Assembly (NCBI GenBank): GCA_937920575.1
Contig: CAKZSF010000272.1
Coordinates: forward strand, 1-8,172
Direction of reading: 5' to 3'
Origin: an uncultured Sphingomonadaceae bacterium
GTDB taxonomy: Bacteria > Pseudomonadota > Alphaproteobacteria > Sphingomonadales > Sphingomonadaceae
DNA length: 8,172 nucleotides
Both the position numbers and the translations under genes were made by a program. The first letter of the stretch is position 1; each line of letters opens with the position of its first letter. A model generated the notes under the pieces. The model was not told the origin of the DNA, did no database searches, and saw only the letters and a program-made list of their open reading frames with translations. This document shows positions 1-5,264 of the stretch, one piece after another.

Positions 1-942
1 CGCGACATTCATCATCTTGAAGTAGTCGCCTTGCTGCGTCGCCAGATCGGGCAGCAGATCAGTGGCGCGATCGATAGTGACCCCAGCGGCAGAAAGCTCT
101 GCGATCGCGCTCTCAATCGGCCCGCTGACCGATCCATCAACTGGTGCATCGGGGTATTCCAGCACTGCCAGAATTCGGCAATCTTTCAGCTTTTTCTCAG
201 TGCATTGCAGCGGAATGTTGGCGGTGAGTTGCAGCAGCAAATCACTGTCTTCGCCATGTCGCGCCAATGGCCCAGCCACTGACAGCACGCCATCATGCGC
301 ATCAACGCCCGCCATTTGCGGATGGTCGTGCCCTTGCTTGCTGACCAGACCCCAGCTGGTCTTGTGGCCCCAAACGCCGCAGAAATGCGCCGGTACCCGC
401 ACCGATCCGCCGATGTCCGTGCCGTATTCAATCGGCACCATGCCACTCGCCACAGCTGCAGCTGATCCGCCCGACGAACCACCTGCGCTGCGCGAAGTGT
501 CATGCGGGTTGTTGGTGCGGCCATAGACCGGATTGTTCGATTGCCAGTCTGTCAGGTCAGGCGGAATGTTGGTCTTGCCCAGAAATATCGCCCCAGCCGC
601 CTTCAACTGACGCACGATTTTGCTGTCCGCTGTAGAGACATTGTTCGCAAATTCTTCCTTGCCCCAGCACGATGCGAGGCCTTCGATGGCGAAGCTTTCC
701 TTGATCGTCATGGGCACGCCGAACAGTGGCTGGCCGTCCATAATATCGAGCCCGTCCATCGCCTTCGCGCGGTCGCGCGCACAGTCGAAATCGCGCACCA
801 CCACCGCGTTGATCGCCGGATCCAACTGTTCAATGCGGGCAATCGCGGCATCAACCGCCTCCAATGGCGAGATAGTGCCATTGGCAATCTGCGATGCAAT
901 TTGAACCGCGCCAGGTTCCTCGGTCAATGTCGGATAGGCCAT
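1..942 (-). CDS. Amidase-signature family hydrolase (partial, C-terminus beyond window)
   Basis: This frame reads open from an ATG at 942 to the window edge, giving 314 residues; family members usually have about 450-500, so roughly the last third is missing. Amidase-signature enzymes hydrolyse C-N bonds of amides. The Ser-cisSer-Lys triad is visible: Lys81 in MTIKES, the cis-Ser156 in AGGSSGGSAA and the nucleophile Ser180 in GTDIGGSVR. The spacings of 75 and 24 residues match the triad of fatty acid amide hydrolase. A good Shine-Dalgarno (GAGGGG, 951-956) sits 8 bases before the ATG. It lacks the DEFAMGS segment expected in GatA and has TNIPPDLTDWQ there instead, so it is probably a stand-alone amidase, not a tRNA amidotransferase subunit. 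The substrate cannot be told. No signal peptide is seen, so it is presumably cytoplasmic. It lies 51 bases after the VOC gene and is probably the next gene of the same transcript. The family is sure; the substrate is unknown. Confidence 0.93.
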   Translation of the reverse strand, partial: MAYPTLTEEPGAVQIASQIANGTISPLEAVDAAIARIEQLDPAINAVVVRDFDCARDRAKAMDGLDIMDGQPLFGVPMTIKESFAIEGLASCWGKEEFANNVSTADSKIVRQLKAAGAIFLGKTNIPPDLTDWQSNNPVYGRTNNPHDTSRSAGGSSGGSAAAVASGMVPIEYGTDIGGSVRVPAHFCGVWGHKTSWGLVSKQGHDHPQMAGVDAHDGVLSVAGPLARHGEDSDLLLQLTANIPLQCTEKKLKDCRILAVLEYPDAPVDGSVSGPIESAIAELSAAGVTIDRATDLLPDLATQQGDYFKMMNVA

Positions 943-985
943 GGTGTGTTCCCCTCGATTTGCAATTTGCCGAGCTTGGGGCAGG

Positions 986-1005
986 GCGCAAGTCTATTCT
1001 TGCGC
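986..1005 (-). other. Hairpin spanning the VOC gene stop codon
   Basis: Seven-base perfect inverted repeat, GCGCAAG at 986-992 and CTTGCGC at 999-1005, with a 6-base loop that contains the TAG stop of the VOC gene. In the minus-strand transcript it is followed by a C-rich stretch with no run of U, so it is not a canonical intrinsic terminator. It may be a stability element, a Rho-linked pause, or chance. Confidence 0.45.
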
Positions 1006-1416
1006 AAACAGGTTCTCTGGCTGAGCCATGGCCTTGATCTCCAACGCATTCCCACTGGGGTCGCGGAAGAACATTGTCGCCTGTTCGCCCACTTCCCCGG
1101 CAAAACGCACTGTCGGTTCGATCACGAATTCAACGCCCGCGGTCGTCAGGCGCTCTGCCATAGCGCGCCAATCATCCATGCTGAGCACCAGCCCGAAATG
1201 CGGCACCGGCACGTCGTGTTGATCAACCGGATTGCTCGTGGCGTCGCCGGCCTTGTCAGACAGATGCGCAACGATCTGATGCCCATGGAAGTTGAAGTCG
1301 ACCCAATGGTCTGAATGGCGCCCCTCAGGGCAACCAAGCACGTCGCCATAGAATTCTCTTGCTGCGACGAGATCATGGACTGGAAAGGCGAGGTGGAACG
1401 GTGAGAGGTTGTTCAT
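994..1416 (-). CDS. VOC-superfamily metalloprotein (glyoxalase/extradiol dioxygenase-like, COG3565 type)
   Basis: A 140-residue single-module protein of the vicinal oxygen chelate fold. It begins with [23 protein letters not shown], the classic first beta-alpha-beta of the family, and repeats the pattern from [12 protein letters not shown] (residues 72-83). Likely metal ligands are His8, His73 and Glu126 (GNALEIKAM), the usual His/His/Glu set. The wording [16 protein letters not shown] is typical of the small predicted dioxygenases of COG3565, whose substrates are unknown to me. The ATG at 1416 is preferred over an in-frame TTG at 1428: GGAG lies 6 bases before the ATG, and the ATG overlaps the upstream stop as ATGA, a usual sign of translational coupling to the membrane-protein gene. 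The protein is cytoplasmic, with no signal or membrane segment. It could equally be a glyoxalase-like isomerase or a bleomycin-resistance-like binding protein; the fold is sure, the reaction is not. Confidence 0.88.
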   Translation of the reverse strand: MNNLSPFHLAFPVHDLVAAREFYGDVLGCPEGRHSDHWVDFNFHGHQIVAHLSDKAGDATSNPVDQHDVPVPHFGLVLSMDDWRAMAERLTTAGVEFVIEPTVRFAGEVGEQATMFFRDPSGNALEIKAMAQPENLFAQE

Positions 1417-2228
1417 TGTGTTCTCCAACGAATGCCCAACGCAAGAGCGAGGCCGATAATGGGTGACGCACCATAGCCGATCAGAATGCTTGGGTAACTG
1501 GACATGAGCGCGACCAACGAAAATCCGGCGAATGTCCCGGCCAAGGCGGCTTTAACTGCAAGTGGTTGTGCGGTGTTGCGTAGGATCAGGAAGAAGCTCG
1601 CCAGCAGGCTAAGAAACAGGGCGAAAGCGAGCAACGGGCTGGTCAGGATCAGCTCCGCCAACACCCGCTCGACGAAGGGTTGGGGCGGGAGCACCGCGCG
1701 CAAATGGGCGTAGAGCGCGGCGAGGAATGCGGCCATTGCCACCACGCCGGGCTTCCAGTCAGGCTTGGCGAAATAGAGTCCGATGCTGAGGCCAGTGATT
1801 GCGAACAATGCGCCCGCGTCAGGCTGGACCATTGCCAGAAACACGGCGCTGAGGAGCCATACAGGTGTGTAATCCCGATCAAGCACCGCCGCACCCGCGA
1901 GCAGCGGCACCGCCAGCGCGCCGGAGTGCAGTTGGAACGGGCCGAGCGGTATCCAGCGCGCGACGCCTTCGATGTTCGGACCTGTCGCGAGCGGCAAGGC
2001 CAACAAAAGGATCGCCAGTGCCCCGACGATACGGACTGATCGCAAGTTTGAGAGCCTCGGCCCGACCACTATCCAGACGAGGCCAAGAGCGAGCGCTCCG
2101 CCGTTGATCAGCAGATGCGATTGCGGCGCCCCATAGGCGAAGAGATACCCCAAGCCCGCCAACACGGGCAGAGCGAGGGCCAGCAGCGATGGCAAAATCT
2201 CAAATCGCTGCGGCGCTCCTTCGCTCAT
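1413..2228 (-). CDS. Polytopic membrane protein resembling a shortened SEDS (FtsW/RodA) protein
   Basis: A 271-residue hydrophobic protein with about nine predicted membrane segments (roughly residues 11-31, 39-56, 64-81, 100-116, 122-153 as one or two, 159-177, 193-217, 224-242, 247-265). I do not recognise a named gene. Four stretches line up in order with SEDS glycosyltransferases as I recall them: [14 protein letters not shown] (83-96) with the GA.RW..LG motif; QPDAGA (135-140) with [20 protein letters not shown] (180-193) with LPE.HTDFIFA..AE; and [11 protein letters not shown] then ALALGI (245-266) with PLPF.SYGGS..ALG. It is about 100 residues shorter than FtsW or RodA, and the HTD segment carrying the catalytic Asp reads QPF, so peptidoglycan polymerase activity is doubtful. 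The ATG lies 3 bases after the lpd stop without a clear Shine-Dalgarno, suggesting reinitiation after lpd. Its end overlaps the VOC start by 4 bases. Membrane location is sure; SEDS kinship is inference. Confidence 0.8.
   Translation of the reverse strand: MSEGAPQRFEILPSLLALALPVLAGLGYLFAYGAPQSHLLINGGALALGLVWIVVGPRLSNLRSVRIVGALAILLLALPLATGPNIEGVARWIPLGPFQLHSGALAVPLLAGAAVLDRDYTPVWLLSAVFLAMVQPDAGALFAITGLSIGLYFAKPDWKPGVVAMAAFLAALYAHLRAVLPPQPFVERVLAELILTSPLLAFALFLSLLASFFLILRNTAQPLAVKAALAGTFAGFSLVALMSSYPSILIGYGASPIIGLALALGIRWRTQ
1423..1426 (-). promoter_or_regulatory. Shine-Dalgarno deciding the VOC gene start
   Basis: GGAG (read on the minus strand) 6 bases before the ATG at 1416-1414. It lies inside the last codons of the membrane-protein gene. 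It favours this ATG over the TTG at 1428, whose own codon overlaps the same motif. Confidence 0.7.
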
Positions 2229-2231
2229 CGA

Positions 2232-3650
2232 TCAGATATGGATCGGCTTGCCTTGAATGCCCATCGCCGCTTCTTTCATGGCTTCGGCATGGGTTGGGTG
2301 TGCGTGACAGGTGTAGGCGATGTCTTCTGACGTCGCGCCGAACTCCATCGCGATGCCTGCTTCGGCGATCATCGTGCCCGCAACGCTGGCAATCGCCCAC
2401 ACGCCCAGCACGCGGTCGGTTTCCGCATCCGCAATAACTTTCACAAAACCGTCCGGTTCGTGGTTGGTCTTCGCACGGCTGTTGGCCGCCATTGGGAACT
2501 TGCTGACCTTGACCTTGGACTTGTCGCCGCCTGCCTTCTCGATAGCCTCCTCTGTCGTCAGACCAACGCCTGCGATTTCGGGCAGGGTGTAGACGACGCT
2601 GGGGATTACATCGTGGTTCACGATGCCGGTCTCGCCTGCGATGTTTTCGGCCACTGCAATACCTTCATCCTCAGCCTTGTGCGCCAACATCGGGCCGGGC
2701 ACGCAGTCTCCAATGGCCCAGACATTGTCGACCTTTGTGCGGAAATCGTGGTCGATCTCGATCTGGCCGCGCTGGTTGGTTTCCAGCCCAATCGCGTCGA
2801 GACCAAGCCCGTCCGTGTTGGGACGCCGTCCGATGGATACGAGCACGCAATCGGCTTCCATTACCTCTTCGTCACCACCGGCGGCTGGTTCCAGCGTAAG
2901 ATGCGCCTTCTTGCCTTTCACCGTCACGCCGGTGACTTTGGTGGAGAGCTTGAACGTGATGCCTTGCTTCTTGAAAATCTTGTTCGATTCCTTGCGCACA
3001 TCGCCGTCCATGCCGGGCAGGATCTGGTCGAGGAATTCGACACAGGTCACATCCGCGCCCAGACGGTTCCAGACCGAGCCAAGCTCCAGCCCGATAACAC
3101 CGCCGCCGATCACGACCATGGTCTTGGGCACTTTGGGCAGTTCCAGCGCGCCTGTGCTGTCGACCACCACACCTTTCGCGTTGTCGACCTCGACACCGGG
3201 CAGCGGTGTGACGGAAGAGCCGGTCGCGATCACGATATCTTTGGCCGTGACGGTTTCGTCACCGACTTTGACTGTGTGCGCATCCTGAAACGTGGCGTAG
3301 CCCTTCTTCCAGTCGACCTTGTTCTTTTTGAACAGGAACTCGATGCCCTTGGTTAGACCATCGACCGCGTCGAGCCGCTGCCCGTGCATTTTCTCAAGAT
3401 TAAGCTTCGGCTTCACCTCGATACCCATGCTTTCCATCGCGCCATTGGCAGCCGCGTCAAAATATTCGCTGGCGTGGAGCATCGCCTTTGACGGGATACA
3501 ACCGACATTGAGGCAAGTTCCGCCCAGCGTGTCGCGGCCCTCAGCACAGGCCACTTTCAGGCCCAGCTGTGCCGCGCGGATGGCGGCAACATAGCCACCT
3601 GGGCCGGCGCCGATTACCAGAACATCGTAGTCGTAATTGTGATCAGCCAT
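2232..3650 (-). CDS. lpdA: Dihydrolipoamide dehydrogenase (E3 of 2-oxoglutarate dehydrogenase)
   Basis: A 472-residue flavoprotein, of normal length for E3, that reoxidises the dihydrolipoyl arm of E2 and passes electrons through FAD to NAD+. FAD-binding GAGPGGY lies at 14-20, the redox disulfide is Cys46-Cys51 in GGTCLNVGCIPSK, the NAD-binding GGGVIGLELG is at 182-191, and the second FAD contact is in WAIGDC (311-316). The dimer-interface catalytic pair is His451/Glu456 in HAHPTHAE. All key residues are present. The ATG at 3650 is chosen because AGGA lies 7 bases before it; a TTG at 3680 would add ten residues and overlap the preceding small gene. As it follows sucA and sucB in the same direction, it is presumably the E3 dedicated to this complex, although E3 can also serve pyruvate dehydrogenase. 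The VLGVWAIASVAGTMIAEA stretch differs from the commoner VLGVHI.G..AG, a wording I associate with sphingomonads. Confidence 0.97.
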   Translation of the reverse strand: MADHNYDYDVLVIGAGPGGYVAAIRAAQLGLKVACAEGRDTLGGTCLNVGCIPSKAMLHASEYFDAAANGAMESMGIEVKPKLNLEKMHGQRLDAVDGLTKGIEFLFKKNKVDWKKGYATFQDAHTVKVGDETVTAKDIVIATGSSVTPLPGVEVDNAKGVVVDSTGALELPKVPKTMVVIGGGVIGLELGSVWNRLGADVTCVEFLDQILPGMDGDVRKESNKIFKKQGITFKLSTKVTGVTVKGKKAHLTLEPAAGGDEEVMEADCVLVSIGRRPNTDGLGLDAIGLETNQRGQIEIDHDFRTKVDNVWAIGDCVPGPMLAHKAEDEGIAVAENIAGETGIVNHDVIPSVVYTLPEIAGVGLTTEEAIEKAGGDKSKVKVSKFPMAANSRAKTNHEPDGFVKVIADAETDRVLGVWAIASVAGTMIAEAGIAMEFGATSEDIAYTCHAHPTHAEAMKEAAMGIQGKPIHI

Positions 3651-3657
3651 GTGTTTT

Positions 3658-3661
3658 TCCT
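3658..3661 (-). promoter_or_regulatory. Shine-Dalgarno deciding the lpd start
   Basis: AGGA (minus strand) 7 bases before the ATG at 3650-3648, in the 16-base gap after the small upstream gene. It supports the 472-residue form over the in-frame TTG at 3680. Confidence 0.75.
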
Positions 3662-3666
3662 GCGGC

Positions 3667-4011
3667 TTATTTCTCTTCAATCGAATCGTAGAAGCCTGCC
3701 CAATCGCCTACTTCTGGGTATTGCTTTTGATACTGGCGCCTGACGTCTCTGCCGAGCTCGGCATACCATCGATGCCAAGCAATTGCGTAGTCTTCGCCGT
3801 CACCCATTCTCCAGCCAATCGAACCTCTTCCGATTTGAGGGTGAGACTTCCAAAACGGGAGCGGGAATCCCTGTCCGTCCAATTTCAGAGCCTCAAGCGG
3901 ACCAAATTTTCTAGGATGCTTCGAAGCTTCCTCGATCTCTGCCCACATTTCCCTCTGCGTTTTACCCTTGTTGCTGGAGCGAAACCGGATGAGGTTCAAC
4001 AATCTCCTCAC
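3667..4011 (-). CDS. Small uncharacterised protein encoded between sucB and lpd
   Basis: An open frame of up to 114 residues that I do not recognise. It has no signal peptide or membrane segment. The N-terminus is basic ([16 protein letters not shown]), then a charged, probably helical part ([17 protein letters not shown], 20-36), then a tryptophan- and tyrosine-rich body (Trp54, 67, 79, 82, 104) containing [13 protein letters not shown] and ending [12 protein letters not shown]. There is no cysteine. The GTG at 4011 overlaps the sucB TGA as GTGA, so translation is probably coupled; an alternative TTG at 3999 has GAGGAG four bases upstream and would give 110 residues. It ends 16 bases before the lpd ATG. 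Base composition is nearer 50-52% GC by eye than the roughly 60% of its neighbours, hinting at later insertion or relaxed codon choice. Position suggests co-expression with the OGDH complex, but a functional tie is inference only. Confidence 0.7.
   Translation of the reverse strand: MRRLLNLIRFRSSNKGKTQREMWAEIEEASKHPRKFGPLEALKLDGQGFPLPFWKSHPQIGRGSIGWRMGDGEDYAIAWHRWYAELGRDVRRQYQKQYPEVGDWAGFYDSIEEK
4004..4009 (-). promoter_or_regulatory. GAGGAG Shine-Dalgarno at the sucB/small-gene junction
   Basis: GAGGAG (minus strand) sits just downstream of the GTG at 4011 and 4 bases upstream of the TTG at 3999-3997. If used, the small gene starts at that TTG instead of the overlapping GTG. The spacing is short, so the start remains open. 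Confidence 0.4.
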
Positions 4012-5222
4012 AAATCAATCAAAATCCGGGTTGGATCTTCGATTGCTTCCTTGATAATTTTCAGCGCGGTCACAGCTTCGCGGCCATCGATCAGGCGGTG
4101 GTCATAGCTGAGCGCGATATACATCATCGGGCGCACCACGACTTCACCATTCACCACCACGGGGCGATCCTCGATCCGGTGCAGGCCGAGCACGGCGCTT
4201 TGCGGTGGGTTGATGATCGGGGTCGACATCAGTGAGCCGAACACGCCGCCATTGGAGATGGTGAAGGTGCCGCCGGACATGTCGTCCATCGTCAGCGTGC
4301 CGTCCTTGGCGCGCTTGCCAAAATCGGCAATATCGAGCTCGATCTGGGCAAAGCCCTTCTTGTCGCAATCGCGCACGACAGGAACAACCAGACCGTTGGG
4401 CGCGCTCACAGCGACCGAGATATCGACGTAATCGTGATAGACAATTTCCTCACCATCGATCTGCGCGTTGACCGAAGGCACGTCTTTCAACGCGAGCGTT
4501 GATGCCTTTGCAAAGAACGACATAAAGCCCAGCTTGATGCCGTGCTTCTTGGCGAACTGGTCTTTGTACTTCGTACGCGCTTCGATAACCGCAGTCATAT
4601 CGACATCGTTGAACGTGGTGAGCAGCGCGGCTTCTTCCTGCGCGCCTTTCAAACGTTTCGCGATAGTCTGGCGCAGGCGTGTCATCCGCACGCGTTCGAC
4701 ATTGCGGCTGCCGGCTGGTGCGGCGGCCGGAGCGCTGTCGGCGGTGGGAGCGGATGCTGCGTCGCCAGAGCCCTTGGTCTTGGCTGCTTTCAGCACATCT
4801 TCCTTGGTAAGGCGGCCATCCTTGCCGGTGCCCTTGATCGTGGTCGGATCGACACCGTGTTCCAACACCGCGCGGCGCACCGCTGGCGACATAGTGACAG
4901 AGCTGTCGCCGGACGTGTCCTCTTTCGCCGCAGGGGCGGGCGCAGGCGATGGGCTGGGTGAGGGAGCGGGGGAAGATCCTTCCGCGCCTTCCTTGATCAT
5001 CGCGATAACTGCGCCGACTTCGACTGTATCGCCGATGCCGACAGTGAATTCACCAATCACGCCGGCTACGGGTGAAGGCACATCGATCGCGACTTTGTCT
5101 GTCTCCAGACTCGCAATCGGCTCATCTGCTGCAACCGTATCGCCCGGCTGTTTCAGCCATTCGCCGACGGTTGCCTCTGTCACCGATTCACCCAGTGTGG
5201 GGACTTTTACTTCACTTGCCAT
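4008..5222 (-). CDS. sucB: Dihydrolipoyllysine-residue succinyltransferase (E2o of 2-oxoglutarate dehydrogenase)
   Basis: A 404-residue protein forming the core of the OGDH complex; it transfers the succinyl group from its lipoyl arm to CoA. Domains in order: one lipoyl domain at 1-78 with the modified Lys43 in [11 protein letters not shown]; a Pro/Ala/Ser linker at 83-100; the peripheral subunit-binding domain at about 110-146 ([29 protein letters not shown]); a second Ala-rich linker at 150-171; and the catalytic domain at 175-404 with the active-site His375 and Asp379 in SYDHRLIDG. Length and a single lipoyl domain fit SucB rather than the longer pyruvate-type E2. The ATG at 5222 has AGGA 8 bases upstream (5231-5234), 42 bases after sucA. 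The stop overlaps the next small gene by four bases. All expected residues are present, so the complex should be functional. Confidence 0.97.
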   Translation of the reverse strand: MASEVKVPTLGESVTEATVGEWLKQPGDTVAADEPIASLETDKVAIDVPSPVAGVIGEFTVGIGDTVEVGAVIAMIKEGAEGSSPAPSPSPSPAPAPAAKEDTSGDSSVTMSPAVRRAVLEHGVDPTTIKGTGKDGRLTKEDVLKAAKTKGSGDAASAPTADSAPAAAPAGSRNVERVRMTRLRQTIAKRLKGAQEEAALLTTFNDVDMTAVIEARTKYKDQFAKKHGIKLGFMSFFAKASTLALKDVPSVNAQIDGEEIVYHDYVDISVAVSAPNGLVVPVVRDCDKKGFAQIELDIADFGKRAKDGTLTMDDMSGGTFTISNGGVFGSLMSTPIINPPQSAVLGLHRIEDRPVVVNGEVVVRPMMYIALSYDHRLIDGREAVTALKIIKEAIEDPTRILIDL

Positions 5223-5264
5223 TGTTTCGATCCTGGCTTGTTAAACTTATGAATTTCTTGACTA

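Noticed and set aside
943..993. Intrinsic terminator between the VOC gene and the amidase
   Set aside because: The only hairpin there (986-1005) is followed by C-rich sequence, not a U-run.
502..1314. 270-codon plus-strand open frame
   Set aside because: Runs antisense across both the amidase and the VOC gene, each of which has clear family motifs.
1417..1428. Four-residue extension of the VOC protein from a TTG
   Set aside because: The ATG at 1416 has GGAG at 6 bases and the ATGA overlap; the TTG codon itself overlaps that ribosome site.
2460..3356. 298-codon plus-strand open frame
   Set aside because: It lies wholly antisense to lpd, has no family resemblance, and is the usual mirror of a GC-rich coding frame.
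3651..3680. Ten-residue N-terminal extension of lpd from a TTG
   Set aside because: It would overlap the preceding gene and lacks a ribosome site, whereas the ATG at 3650 has AGGA at a good distance and gives the normal E3 N-terminus.
4925..4975. Repetitive GC-rich tract as a possible tandem repeat element
   Set aside because: It is the in-frame Pro/Ala/Ser linker of sucB, a normal low-complexity region of E2 proteins.
4008..5222. E2 of pyruvate or branched-chain dehydrogenase
   Set aside because: The single lipoyl domain, the length of 404 and the direct linkage to sucA fit the succinyltransferase.
4468..5244. 258-codon plus-strand open frame rich in Ser/Ala/Pro
   Set aside because: Antisense to sucB; its composition mirrors the sucB linker regions.
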